Below are positions 29,701 through 44,284 of a stretch of 64,000 nucleotides of DNA, in pieces. Positions within the stretch are counted from its first letter, which is position 1; each line of letters opens with the position of its first letter. Under the pieces are notes generated by a model. That model searched no databases, had not been told where the DNA came from, and saw only the letters and a program-made list of their open reading frames with translations. A program made the translations under genes and the position numbers. The stretch comes from Sebastes aleutianus (lineage: Eukaryota > Chordata > Actinopteri > Perciformes > Sebastidae), in contig CAKAKS010000296.1 of NCBI GenBank assembly GCA_916700875.1, positions 186,001 to 250,000 of the forward strand, read 5' to 3'.

Positions 29701-30017
29701 GTAATGTAGACTACAGTCTAATACAGTCACACTAAAGCTGAATAAATCTATTTAATGTAATGTAGACTACAGTCTAATACAGTCACTTTAAAGCTGAATA
29801 ACTCTATTTAATGTAATGTAGACTACAGTCTAATACAGTCAGCGTATCCGTGCATTACCATCTCTAAGTGGATCCAGATGGAGGCTCTGCCTCTTAGTTA
29901 CCTGTTGCCATGGTGAATCGTAGTATCGGAGCTCCATTGATGATGAAGGCTGTTCTCATCCTCACATTTGATGGAACAAACTCTGATCAGCTGTTCTGGA
30001 GCCGAAACCTTTTCCAT
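25635..30017 (-). CDS. C2H2 zinc-finger protein, gene 3 (12 fingers)
   Basis: Exons 29902-30017 (ATG at 30017), 29166-29325 and 25635-26699 join in phase to 446 residues, the shortest of the four. The first two exons are as in gene 2. Exon 3 opens K-R-R-G-R-K, has 12 C2H2 fingers with regular T-G-E-K-P linkers and ends H-S-A-S-L. Three fingers have the S-Q-D-S or S-Q-G-S helix type with W at the position before the first Cys pair (Y-W-C-D-Q-C); the rest are of the T-T-S-G or T-K-S-G type. Adjacent to the complete receptor gene: the ETS promoter near 30465-30632 is about 1.2 kb from the receptor stop codon. Nuclear DNA-binding role inferred from domains only. Confidence 0.88.
26708..26796. repeat. 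(CAGA)n and (GA)n microsatellite beside the exon 3 acceptor
   Basis: About 90 bp; pyrimidine tract of zinc-finger gene 3 exon 3. Confidence 0.95.
27005..27048. repeat. 15-bp ACGTACGGC repeat, 3 copies
   Basis: Short allele of the array at 16455. Confidence 0.9.
27112..27252 (-). other. Candidate 46-codon exon in zinc-finger gene 3 intron 2
   Basis: Copy of 5520-5660; open, 141 nt, TGA stop, strong acceptor. Confidence 0.4.
27368..27525. mobile_element. AT-rich palindromic DNA-element remnant
   Basis: Copy of 5777-5935. Confidence 0.5.
28401..28745. mobile_element. hAT-like left end joined to a degenerate GGACATTTTT repeat
   Basis: CAGGGGTCAGAAAGCTTTACT followed by TATCAAAAGAGACATTTT resembles the hAT ends at 1658 and 23387. 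After about 50 bp it turns into an irregular series of GGACATTTTT and CAGACTGTTTT-like motifs. Also at 53671-54015; missing from the first two units. Confidence 0.6.
29581..29840. repeat. 56-bp minisatellite, about 4-5 copies
   Basis: Short allele of the array at 7468. Confidence 0.97.
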
Positions 30018-30054
30018 CTCACAGTTTGTTAAAGCTGCTTTCTGAACCGGGCTC

Positions 30055-30274
30055 CTGGTCCTGGTGCTGGTGCTGGTCCTGGTCCTGGTGCTGGTGCTGG
30101 TGCTGGTCCTGGTGCTGGTGCTGGTCCTGGTGCTGGTCCTGGTGCTGGTGCTGGTGCTGGTGCTGGTCCTGGTCCTGGTCCTGGTCCTGGTGCTGGTCCT
30201 GGTCCTGGTCCTGGTGCTGGTGCTGGTGCTGGTCCTGGTGCTGGTCCTGGTGCTGGTCCTGGTCCTGGTCCTGG
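30055..30274. repeat. CCTGGT/GCTGGT hexanucleotide repeat
   Basis: Longest allele (about 220 bp), immediately 5' of the zinc-finger gene 3 start codon. Confidence 0.9.
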
Positions 30275-30354
30275 TCAATCAGAGAACAGGAGCACACATT
30301 AGAGAGAGCTAATGCTAACGCTAGCAGTGAGCCACACAGCAGCAGAAGCTAACA

Positions 30355-30425
30355 GGCTAACTAGCTGTTAGCTTGTTAGCATGGAGCTAACTAGCTGTTA
30401 GCTCGTTAGCATGGAGCTAACTCTG
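30355..30425. repeat. 30-bp GTTAGC minisatellite, 2 copies
   Basis: Short allele of the array at 20268. Confidence 0.9.
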
Positions 30426-30464
30426 TTTTCGGGTTTAACTCGGTTCATATTCTTCTTCTCTTCT

Positions 30465-30632
30465 TCTCCTCTTGGACTTCCGGCTCAGAGGAAGCTTGTT
30501 AGTGTTTACCTGAGTTGTTTGCTGGTTCACCTGCAGCTCGAGCTCCACACGGATCAAAGATCTTCAGCTAACAACAACTCTCCCGCCATCAGCCCGACAA
30601 CCACACTTCCGGTTACAAGTACTTCCGGTCTG
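30465..30632 (-). promoter_or_regulatory. Putative ETS-site promoter of zinc-finger gene 3
   Basis: ACTTCCGGT at 30605-30613 and 30621-30629 plus a third ETS-like site near 30475. Confidence 0.55.
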
Positions 30633-30709
30633 GTTTTTCAGTTTAAAGTGACAGAAAGTCTCCACCTGGAGGTCAGGAGGGAAACTACAGCTACATGGTT
30701 TATATAATG

Positions 30710-30748
<39 letters not shown>

Positions 30749-30888
30749 ATGATATTATGACCAATTATATACATTATATTGTGATCAATTCATATATATA
30801 TATATATATATTTATTATACTATAACCTATTTATATAATGTATGTATATATATATATATATATATATTATTATTATTATATTATGACC

Positions 30889-30932
<44 letters not shown>

Positions 30933-30965
30933 TATACTATAACCTATTTATAGATGTATATATTT
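30710..30965. repeat. (TA)n microsatellite cluster
   Basis: Several TA runs with ATTATGACCAATTATAT spacers, as at 9270-9480. Confidence 0.95.
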
Positions 30966-31434
30966 ATTATATTATAACCTATTTGTCATAAGCCAGACTA
31001 CTGAAGTATATATATGTAGTTGATTTTCTATAAACTTTAATCTTTGGACTGATAGTGGTTGATAAAGTCAAATAATACGACATCAGAGGTAAAATCATTG
31101 CTTTCCCGTCGGGTCAGTGTTACAGGAACTCTTAGCCTGCCAGTTAGCCTTTTAACAAACAAATACCAACATCTATAAGCCACTGAGGGGCGGACGGGAG
31201 AACTTGTTTGGACGCGTGCTCTAAAAACAAACCAATGTCCAGTTCGCTGTGTAACATTGGATCACTTCCATTTATTTACAGTTTCACATCTCACCATCAT
31301 GTTCTTCCCCTGCAGGCATATATTAACTGTCATCCACAGATGAAAGTGAAACTAACTACATTAAGGCACCGACACAGAACAGTAACTAATGAATGAGGGA
31401 TGTTTCATGGAGATATCTATTACATTTTTAAAAT

Positions 31435-31708
31435 TACTACTTTATAATATCATGACTTTATTCTCGTAATATTACGACTTTTTTTCTCTAAATCTCAGAT
31501 TTATATTTTTTCCTCAATGTGGCCCTAATACTCCGTCGTACCGTCGTACCGTCGTACCGTCGTACCGTCGTACCATAGACCTACAACAATGATAAATAAA
31601 AATGAAAATGTAAACGAAAAAACAGTTATTCATTTCCACTAATGTCTTTTATAGATCCACAGGGAGCCACTGGAGAGGAGCTGAAGAGACGCAGGTTGCT
31701 GACCCCTG
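31435..31708. mobile_element. hAT-like element, right half (longest copy)
   Basis: Ends GACCCCTG. Keeps about 60 bp more than the other right halves (about 31456-31515, TTATTCTCGTAATATTACGA and CTAAATCTCAGATTTA), which is inverted sequence of the left half around 1860-1970. This shows that left and right halves share long subterminal inverted repeats. Confidence 0.75.
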
Positions 31709-31842
31709 GACTAAACCATACAACAAATTAAAATATTGAACAATTGGATGACATCATAGTTAAATCCCTTCATTTTAATAATTATACTGTAACACACAGC
31801 GGTGACATCAACATACTGCTTATCCAATCCCTGCCGCTTTCA

Positions 31843-34800
31843 CTACGCTGTGGCGTCTCCATGGTGACGTCTGGTGTCTTTCCTGTGGATGTGAAAAAAA
31901 TAAAAAATAAAAAATATATATATAAAAAATATATATACTGTACGTATAAATACTTATTTTTATTTTTTTATATTTTTTGATTTAATAAAATAATTAAAAA
32001 AATAAATGTATATATATATATTAAATATTTTTTAATTTAAACATTTTTTAACTTGGCATCCCAGTTTACCACCCTGTTACCTGTTAGAGTGTATGTCTCT
32101 GTATACGAGTCCCAGGACGACGGTGGACATCAGGTAAGGAGCTCCCACCACCAGGTGACACACCAGTCTGGAGACAGACAGGAGGCGTGCTGCTGCAGGA
32201 GCACCAGGACCTGCTGGTGGTGAAACAACCAGATCCATAAATACTGTATCTGATATGAACGTCAAACATGAGGCGGCATTTGGAGCATCTGGCCTCATGA
32301 CCTGCGGGCTGAATAACATTCAACAGCTTATTAAACTTTTTTTTTTCGGAGCTCACCTCCCGTCACGTTTCAACAAAACTACTTAGTTAGGATTAGTCAA
32401 CAAAACTACTTAGTTAGGTTTAGGCAACAAAACTACTTAGTTAGGTTTAGGCAACACAACTACTTAGTTAGGATTAGGCAACAAAACTACTTAGTTAGGT
32501 TTAGGCAACAAAACTACTTAGTTAGGTTTAGGCAACACAACTACTTAGTTAGGATTAGGCAACAAAACTACTTAGTTAGGTTTAAGCAACAAAACTACTT
32601 AGTTAGGTTTAGGCAACAAAACTACTTAGTTAGGTTTAAGCAACAAAACTACTTAGTTAGGATTAGGCAACAAAACTACTTAGTTAGGATTAGGCAACAA
32701 AACTACTTAGTTAGGTTTAGGCAACAAAACTACTTAGTTAGGATTAGGCAACAAAACTACTTAGTTAGGTTTAGGCAACAAAACTACTTAGGTTTAAGCA
32801 ACAAAACTACTTATTTAGGTTTAGGCAACAAAACTACTTAGTTAGGTTTAGGCAACAAAAACTACTTAGTTAGGATTAGGCAACAAAACTACTTAGTTAG
32901 GTTTAGGCAACAAAACTACTTAGTTAGGTTTAGGCAACAAAAATACTTAGTTAGGTTTAAGCAACAAAACTACTTAGTTAGGATTAGGCAACAAAACTAC
33001 TTAGTTAGGTTTAGGCAACAAAACTACTTAGTTAGGTTTAGGCAACAAAACTACTTAGTTAGGATTAGGCAACAAAACTACTTAGTTAGGTTTAGGAAAA
33101 GATCGACTTGGTTAGGTTTAGGCAACAAAACTACTTAGTTAGGTTTAGGCAACAAAACTACTTAGTTAGGTTTAGGAAAAGATCGACTTGATTAGGTTTA
33201 GGCAACAAAACTACTTAGTTAGGTTTAGGCAACAAAACTAATTAGTAAGGATTAGGCAACAAAGCTACTTAGTTAGGTTGAGGCAACAAACCTTCTTAGT
33301 TAGGTTTAGGCAACAAAACTACTTAGTTAGGTTTAGGTAAAAAAAACTACTTAGGGTATTGTTTGAAGACATTCTTGATAAACTGTGTTTAATCTTTCTA
33401 TTTCCTGTCTTGTATACATACATGCATTATTTCCTACTTCCTCTCACCTCTCACAGTGAGCCAGCTCTCCGTTGACGCCCCGACGCCGGTGATCACGCAC
33501 ATGTAGAGGCCTTGATCAGACTTGGACACCGCAGGGAGGCTCATCTGCCCCGTGACGGCTGCTCCGACAGGAGACCTGTCCTTCATGAAGATGCTTGCTC
33601 GCAGGTTTGAAGAGTTGCTTCGAGTTGTGCAACGCAGAGTCACAGATCGTCCCTCCGTCACAGGAAACACGGGACTCTCCAGGATCACGTTACTGTCTTT
33701 GATACGCAAAAGAATTAAGAAAGGTGATGAAGGAGAAAAAGCATCCACGGATTGTTTACAGTGATCCCATGCTTTTCTAACTTGGGCTCCAAATTCTACA
33801 AGACTACCTTAAAATATATATATTTTTAATAAAGATTGTGAAGCAGTCACAGAAGGTGGTTGTTCATCAAAAATGTGATTGTTATACGAACAAAATGACA
33901 GAAAATCAAAATGCTAAATGGCTCATCTTCGGCCTTCCGTGACAAACTAACCGGTGACGCTGATGTTGGCAGCTGGACTCGTCTCTCCTGATGCGGACTC
34001 ACACCAGTACTCGCCACTGTTCCAGCGGTACGCCTCGTGGATAACGCAGGTCGACGCTCGCAGGTGGCCCCAGTCGCGTCCACACTCGGAGACTCCTCGG
34101 GCCGTCCTGGCCTTCACCCTCCATCCGGAGGAGTTTCTGTTCCCGTCACAGCTCAGAGAGAAAGACTCGTACTTAAAGAACTGAGATCTGTGAGGAGAGA
34201 CTGTGAGGGAGGCTGCAGAGAAGACAAAACTACTCAGTTCCACTTCTTAACCCTCAATTTACCCTGAAAACACGTCAAACACCTTCATCTTAATCAAGGT
34301 CTTCAGTATGGATCCCTCAAACTAAACCCCTTAACTTAAAAAGAACTTATTGACAAATTAAGGGGATTTTTAAGTGGTTATGTTTAGGCAACAAAACTAC
34401 TTAGTTTGGTTTAGGCAACAAAACTACTTAGTTAGGTTTAGGCAACAAAACTACTTAGTTAGGTTTAGGCAACAAAACTACTTAGTTTGGTTTAGGCAAC
34501 AAAACTACTTAGTTAGGTTTAGGCAACAAAACTACTTAGTTTGGTTTAGGCAACAAAACTACTTAGTTATGTTTAGGCAACAAAACTACTTAGTTAGGTT
34601 TAGGCAACAAAACTACTTAGTTAGGATTAGGCAACAAAACTACTTAGTTTGGTTTAGGCAACAAAACTACTTAGTTATGTTTAGGCAACAAAACTACTTA
34701 GTTAGGTTTAGGCAACAAAACACTTCAGTTAGGTTTAGGCAACAAAACTACTTAGTTAGGTTTAGGCAACAAAACTACTTAGTTAGGTTTAGGCAACAAA

Positions 34801-35574
34801 ACTACTTAGTTAGGATTAGGCAACAAAACTACTTAGTTTGGTTTAGGCAACAAAACTACTTAGTTTGGTTTAGGCAACAAAACTACTTAGTTATGTTTAG
34901 GCAACAAAACTACTTAGTTAGGTTTAGGCAACAAAACACTTTAGTTAGGTTTAGGCAACAAAACTACTTAGGTTTAGGCAACAAAACTACTTAATTGGGT
35001 GTTAATTGGAAAATATTTGACAAATCCATTAATTATCAGAACTATGTAAAAATGATTTACTTTGTACCTCGAAAAGACTTTAAATTTGAAGTTAAGGTGC
35101 AAATGCAGGGGTTTAAACCAAATGTGAGGTAAATGAATGATAACATATGCAAGGTTTAAGGGTTAAAACAATCCTTAAAGTTTACCAAATAGCATGAAAT
35201 CCATAGATAGATGGATAGATGGATCGATAGATGGATCGATTTTAAGGGGCCTAATGATCCATTAAAAATACCTTATATCAAAATCCATTATTCAACACAT
35301 TAATCGTCCTCTTAAAATCCCATTATCTTAAAAAAATGAAGGAATTCTGTTTCGCAGTGATAAAAAAACAAACAGCTGCTTTCTGTAACACAACCTGCAG
35401 TTTGAATAATAGAAATTAAATTGTTCTACGAATAGACGCTAATAGACGACGTTCTCCACTAGAACTTGTGCATTAAGAAAAAGCCTGTTTTGATATGAGA
35501 AGTGTGTTAAAGTTAAAGTTAAAGTAAAGGTGACGTTACTCACAGAGTGCGAGGAGGAAGCCTGTGAACTCCAT
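31843..35574 (-). CDS. Fc-receptor-like two-Ig-domain membrane protein (complete gene)
   Basis: Five coding exons with consensus borders: 35544-35574 (signal start, M-E-F-T-G-F-L-L-A-L), 33952-34212 (Ig domain 1), 33448-33696 (Ig domain 2), 32081-32243 (Pro/Ala stalk and membrane span) and 31843-31882 (tail). Phases fit (1, 1, 1, 2) and total length is 744 nt, giving 247 residues and a stop. Ig1 shows L-T-V-S-P, S-Q-F-F, S-L-S-C, a W-R-V-K core, two extra Cys and Y-W-C-E-S; Ig2 shows T-L-R-C and S-D-Q-G-L-Y-M-C. These match teleost Fc-receptor-like proteins. The 12-residue tail has no Tyr, so no ITIM or ITAM; signalling would need a partner. The signal segment is short and a small missed exon is possible. 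ATTAAA follows the stop. Introns hold two 27-bp minisatellites. Confidence 0.85.
31905..32050. repeat. AT-rich low-complexity intron segment
   Basis: Counterpart of 10365-10620, in the last intron of the receptor gene. Confidence 0.9.
32370..33356. repeat. 27-bp minisatellite, about 36 copies
   Basis: In the intron between Ig domain 2 and the transmembrane exon of the complete receptor gene. Confidence 0.97.
34374..34995. repeat. 27-bp minisatellite, about 23 copies, second array
   Basis: In the intron between the signal exon and Ig domain 1. Rich in GTTTGG and GTTATG variants absent from most other arrays; its right border (TTAATTGGGTGTTAATTGG) is shared with the array at 57507-58033. Confidence 0.97.
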
Positions 35575-35961
35575 CCTGTCTCGATGCTGACTGACGGTTA
35601 AACCGGATAAAGAAGAAGCTTCATAATGAAGGTTAATAATAACTGAGCGGAGCGTTGAACCAGACAGACTGTTATTTTCATCTCAGCTTGAGAACTAATG
35701 AAGACTTTCAGACGAGTCTCAGACGCACTAATAGAACCAACTTGTTCATACGGCTTTGTCACAGTGTTGGTTGGTATATTAAGACATGAAGACAAACCAC
35801 CAACATTATCTCTGTACACAGAAGAACTTCAGAATAACCATCATTTATAAATGGTAAATACTGTATATAAGAAGTGGACGGAGTCACCATGACGTCACCC
35901 TCCACTAGTTTGAGGACTACAGTTTTGAATGCTTGAGTTCAGCATTTTGGCCGTCGCCATC

Positions 35962-39165
<3,204 letters not shown>

Positions 39166-41899
39166 GTGATATAAATGTGCATAAATTCATGCACTTAACA
39201 AATATCTGAGATGTCGTGGAACAGAAGTATAAAGCAGCAGAAAAGGGAAATACTCCAGTAAAGTACAAGTACCTCAAAATTGTATGCAAGTACTTTACTT
39301 GAGTAAAAGTACTTAGTTACTTCCCACCTGTGATTATCCAGGTGAAGCGTCGCAGCTGAGAGTAAACTGAGGTGAGAGCCTGAAGAGACAACGTCAGCTC
39401 TCGACTGAAAATACATCTTTTTATTATCAAACCCACCGTCTGACCTTTAGGTAACAAGTGAACAAGAAAACATGAACATCAGGTAACACTTTAATAAAAG
39501 TAACGTTGATGGAGCTTCACGGATCGTCTTCATTCATCCGACTTTAAACCAGCAGCTCGTCTCACGGATTCATTCAACAACAAAGAACGACGTGAAATTA
39601 AGAAAACGGTATAAAAAAGAAGAACAGACGACTGTGAGCTCAGCGTCTCAATACTTTACACATCTGGTAAATATAACTTAAACAATAATCAAGTACAGAA
39701 AGACATTCACAACAATACTCGTTAAATATTCCACTGGTGAGGACTTCTCAGTGTTCACTTTGACAACGCAGCAGAACTTTGTTTTGAGGACATTTTGTTT
39801 CGTTGATAAGTCCAGATGTGACGAGTTCTGACAGCTGGAATCAAATGGTTTGTTTGGAGCCGCAGCCATCTTGGCTCCAAAACCGCTGCTGAAGTTGCGA
39901 CACTCTCGTGAGATGGTTAAAGGTAGGCCTTGAATGGTTAGGGTTGCGATAGGTTGTCGGGCAGCGAGGCAGACGTTTTCTCACCTTGGGGATTTACCTT
40001 CTAGACACGACCCTTCACGTTTTTGGTATCGACTAGGGATGTTAATAATTAACCGTTAACCGACATTAAGCATTTTAACCGATTTCGGCTAAAAGATATA
40101 TTGATAATTAATTAAAAAGCTGAGCGTCTCGGAGGAGCGGCTCGTCTCTTTAAGGAGAAAAGCTGGTCCACCTTAACAGCCCACTTTAAGAGGCGGAGCC
40201 GGAGTTGCAGGATACAGGAAGTCGGCTTCGGTCTCTCCAGCTCTCTTGAGCAGAGCAGAGGAGTTGTAGTTCAGTAGCATTTATTCACCGACAAATAAAC
40301 CGTACACACACTGCTACACCTACGATCACAGCTAGAACGCCACCAACAACCTCACACTCCCCGCCAACACACACACACGGTCTGTTGGAAACTCACTAAA
40401 GTTACGCAGACTACATGTGGCGGCGGCGAGCACGAAGCCTCCGGCAACGCTAGAGCTGCTAACGTAGCACAAACACACACACTGTTTGTTGGCCACTCGC
40501 TAAAGTCGATCTGGACAGACACACAGCTGACAACCTGCTAAATAAACTAAATGTGCGGTGGAGACTTTTACTGGGAAAGTGGCTGCATGTCCGCGACACT
40601 ACACGCAGCATCGGAGCTGCTAAGATTGCATGAGAGGCACTAATCTTGTTGGTTAACGGTTAATAATCGGTTAACGAGGGTCGGTTATCGGTTATGAAAA
40701 TGTTTAAAATTAGCATCCCTACTATCGGCCCAATCACGTTTGTAACACCGAAAATGAAAACTAAAAGTTTCAGAAATTCTGATTAGATTGTAGTTTCATT
40801 CTCATAACTAGATAGTTCCTGATTTAAATCCCAATTCTTCCAATTCCAGGCTGTTATTTATTTAGACGAGTTCTTGTACGGCTGCTTGCGTTTACAACAT
40901 TTGACATTTAAGAAATTCAGGTTCTGTTTCTGCACAACTTTTTGTGACATCCAAACCTCTCCGTGTTAGCGTGTGATTTCTGCAGGTCACACTGCACCAC
41001 TTCTGTTCATGTTTATGGACATTTGGAAGTTCTTCTGAAAGATATTCTGGTGTGATTTGACTCTAATCTGCCCCCTAGTGGCGACACGTTTTAGTCCTCC
41101 AGGTCCACACACATTACAGGCATTAACACTGGTATCACAGCTGCCTGTCTACACGTAGACGCTAAAAGCAAACACATCCCTGTGCTAGCAGTTAGTAAGC
41201 ATCGTCGTGATAATTCCTGTATTGTGAAAGCTGCTTTTCACTTCCTCAGCTGGTTCATCTGTTGCTGTTTCATCCCTCCACATCTACGGCAGCAGGTTGG
41301 AAGTTTAACTCCATTTTGTCAGAATCGGTAGTTTGGACTTACTGGCACTTTTCTGAAACTCTTTTGGGCAGCTGAAACTAATTTAAATGTTAAATTAGAT
41401 CGAGACAGAGATGTTTGTTATGATAGATAACTTGCACGGATCGAAGATACGGCTGCAACCAAAGACACGTCAGAAGCACGGCGAGTAAACCTCCAACGAA
41501 CGGCGTGATGATAAACCGTCACAAGCCTCACGATGTTTCCTTTCATGGTTCCTGCTGCTGAACCATCCAGAGAGAGCGACAGTGTTTGTGTTTACAATCA
41601 AGTAACAGAGAATAAGACAAAGATGTGATGAGGACAGCGAGCGAGCAGCATCCGACAGTGAAGTGAAACTTTTAACGACTTGTCTTCTTCCTGTTGGAAG
41701 TTCATCGTCCACGTGAGTCTGAACGTTTCACGTCAGATCCGGTAGGATGATGAACCGCACGGTGACCTTTTTTGGGGATTAAACTGGCGATCATGATAAG
41801 GTAAACGTCTCTTCCTCAGGAGAGAGCTGGAAATGCTGGTTCTAAATAAATAAATAAACTGATGTTAAAGTCCTCCGTCTTTCCGTCTCAGCGTCGGGG
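39166..41899 (-). other. Probable long 3' UTR of the sphingomyelin-synthase-like copy 1
   Basis: No supported coding exon between the stop codon at 41900 and a minus-strand AATAAA at 39419-39424. A 2.5-kb 3' UTR is plausible. A hAT-type MITE lies inside it (40034-40721). Confidence 0.4.
40034..40721. mobile_element. 688-bp hAT-type MITE
   Basis: Ends TAGGGATGTTAATAATTAAC and TTAAAATTAGCATCCCTA as imperfect inverted repeats, with GGTTAACGGTTAATAATCGG inside. The flanking octamers GTATCGAC and CTATCGGC match at six of eight positions, consistent with an 8-bp target duplication. No transposase. Also at 60656-61333. Confidence 0.75.
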
Positions 41900-43145
41900 T
41901 CACTCGTCCCTCCCCGCCTCCACCATCCGGTAGCGCTGCCTGCAGGACGAAGGCAGCGCCACCGGCCACGAGAACACGACGGGAACCGTCGTCTGGACGT
42001 TCCTCTCCAGGAAGTTGAAGACGGGGTTCCACCACGTCCTCGACAGGTAGTTGTTGGGAGCTTGACGCAGCGCCTGAGCAGAAATACACACAATATTAAT
42101 AACAAGAAATGACTTTAATTAGTTTAATCAATTAGTTGATGAGTCAGTCGACTCTTGATAATTGATTTATTGTTTTTACAGCTCCTCAGATCGGACTATT
42201 TGATGCTTTTGTATATGATATATAACAAACAGAATGTTTTTGGTTGGATAAAAATTAGGGCTGTCAATCGATTCAAATATTTAATCGCAGTTAATTGCAT
42301 GATTGTCCACTAATCAACATCATTATGTAGTTATTTCAGCATAATTTTGATCTGTTTATTGATATTAAATCACAGCACAATCTGTTTATTGTGGGTTCAT
42401 ACGTTCAGTAGAGACATGTGGCTGCTAGAGACAGTCAGTGTGATGGTACTGTATGTGAATACAGCTCGCCGCCGGGTGACGTTATGAAACCAGACACGAC
42501 AGAGTTTGGTTTTCTGACATATATGGGACTTCACCAACATGTACAAAGCAGCTACAGTGGTTATTTCTTCCTGGTTGACGGAGGAAATGTTGTTGGTATC
42601 TATGGAGACAAGCTCCGTCTAGAGCGAATGAACACCAGTGATCCCGGCGGTCCGACTCGCGTGAGCAAAACGAGGTTAAAAGTCGCTTCTCTCTTGATGT
42701 GAATGCAGCATAAGTCTATTTCAGCCAGCGTTCTCCTCCCCTTCCGATATCTCTTTTGAAGGACTTCGTCGCTGCATCCTGGGCTTAGCGCAGCCCAAGA
42801 CGACTGTAATTGGTTTAAAGAAATACCAACAAGCCAGAGCGTTTCACATCCGTACTGTAAATGAAGGTAATGTGATTTAAAACTTGATGCATAGTGACAT
42901 CATTTCTCAGACCTCAATCTCACTTAGGAGCAATATGCAGTACAAGTACACGTAGTACTGCCTGCGTCTGGTACCTACGTGTGTGTTGGCCATGGTGTGG
43001 TACCACCAGAAGGTCCTGGTGGTGGCGAAGTATCCGACCACCACGTCGATGCTGTAGTGCTCGTGAGCGATCAGGATGCAGTGGACTCCCGAGGCGCTGA
43101 GCAACCAGCAGAACCAGCGGTACCACCACATCCAGCGAGGAGAGT
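41900..43145 (-). pseudogene. sgms2: Sphingomyelin-synthase-like 3' fragment, copy 1 (last two exons)
   Basis: Exon 42979-43145 (167 nt) and final exon 41900-42073 (174 nt with stop) have good splice borders and join in phase. The first carries W-W-Y-R-W-F-C-W-L-L, then A-H-E-H-Y-S-I-D and T-F-W-W-Y-H-T-M-A-N; H-Y-x-I-D holds two of the three catalytic residues known from sphingomyelin synthases (His and Asp of the lipid phosphatase-like triad). The last encodes the cytosolic C-terminus, L-S-R-T-W-W and F-L-E-R-N-V-Q with F-S-W-P, nearer SGMS2 than SGMS1. The family makes sphingomyelin from ceramide and phosphatidylcholine in Golgi or plasma membrane. Upstream exons are absent: an LTR element starts at 43424 and zinc-finger gene 4 lies beyond. 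Both exons are undamaged; loss of function is inferred from the missing 5' exons. Confidence 0.8.
42257..42740. mobile_element. Probable non-autonomous DNA element in the last intron
   Basis: Starts TAGGGCTGTCAATCGATTCA, a start seen in common fish DNA elements, followed by AT-rich and then GC-richer sequence ending near GAATGCAGCATAAGTC. The right border is not clear. A 94-codon plus-strand frame here (42418-42702) resembles nothing I know and is broken in copy 2 by GGTTAATTATTCC. Confidence 0.45.
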
Positions 43146-43423
43146 CTGCACACACACACACACACAGACACACACGTTGTAGTAGTACTACTACAGTACA
43201 CTTCACATTTATTATGTCTTTCTTTGGCATTAAAGTGTTGTCAGCTGACCTTAATAAAAGTCGTACATCATCAGCAACTGTTACAGTAGATTACTTTCAC
43301 TTATATATATTTATCAAATATCTTAATAAATATCTAAATCTGTTTAAATAAAATATTTACATCATTATCTTACTATTTTATTTAAACAGATTTTAGAAAT
43401 ATATTTAGATATTTATTAAATAT

Positions 43424-43844
43424 TGTAGGGGTTCTACTTTAGTAGGTTTTGGTTATTAGCAAATTAATTAATAAATAATAATATAATTATTAATATTAAT
43501 AAAGATTATCAATAAACATCAATAATAAACGGGGCACCACCCTGGAATCAGGGACCAATGACCAAAACGTTAATATAGTCTCATTATATATGCTAAACTA
43601 TCAATTTGGAACGTTGATTAATAATTAAATTAATAACTATAACCAAAATAGATAGTAAAGGTTGAAGGATATCGGAGTTCTTGACATAGCAGAGGTTGGC
43701 AGTATTCACTCTTGTGCAACATTAAAGAGACCAGCATGTATATTCCACAAACATTTATTTACAAGATAATAAAGGTTTAAAACACAATATTAATCTAACT
43801 AAATAACTAAACTAAACAAACCAAACACAGTGTGTGTGTGTGTG

Positions 43845-43893
<49 letters not shown>

Positions 43894-44276
43894 GGGAGGG
43901 GGGAAAACAAGATGGCGTCTTGTTTCAAAATGTCTGTATGGCCTACAAACAAAATGGCGAGCACTGTAAAACTACAAAGATGGCGGAATCAAAGATGGCC
44001 ATCAGCATGTCACCACATGACCTCTTTGTTCTTCTGAGAAGAAGGACAGAGAGGGGGGTGATGTGGGGTTAAGATTATCTGAAGCTGTATGTTTATGTTT
44101 AACTAATTCACAGTTTCTGTATGTGATCTTTATGTGTGTTAGATATGCAGTGGGTTAGAAAAGATGGTTAGTTGCATGCAAGACCTTGTCTATGTGAAGC
44201 ATAAACTAAACACATCAGATGTGGCGGAGCCAGTTACCCAAAAATCAAATACAGATAATAAATACAGGTCCCTACA
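43424..44276 (-). repeat. 3' LTR (853 bp)
   Basis: TG...CA bounded. Contains a (GT)n tract near 43830 and a cluster of AAGATGGC and AAATGGCG motifs at 43908-44000. Confidence 0.9.
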
Positions 44277-44284
44277 TCCCCCCT
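44277..44284 (-). promoter_or_regulatory. Polypurine tract of the LTR element
   Basis: Minus strand AACAGGGGGGA sits directly before the TG of the 3' LTR, the expected place for plus-strand DNA priming. Confidence 0.7.

Noticed and set aside
30064..30312. Plus-strand Leu-Val and Trp-Ser frames over the CCTGGT array
   Set aside because: Repeat artefacts on the strand opposite a well-supported zinc-finger exon 1.
34374..34994. 206-codon plus-strand frame of repeated Q-Q-N-Y-L-V-R-F-R
   Set aside because: Pure read-through of the 27-bp minisatellite, whose length is a multiple of three; similar frames occur in every array and none has splice or start context.
42418..42702. 94-codon plus-strand frame in the sphingomyelin-synthase intron
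   Set aside because: Lies within a probable mobile element and is interrupted by an in-frame stop in the second copy (about 63193).
43834..44037. Frames over the (GT)n tract in the LTRs
   Set aside because: Microsatellite translation within an LTR.
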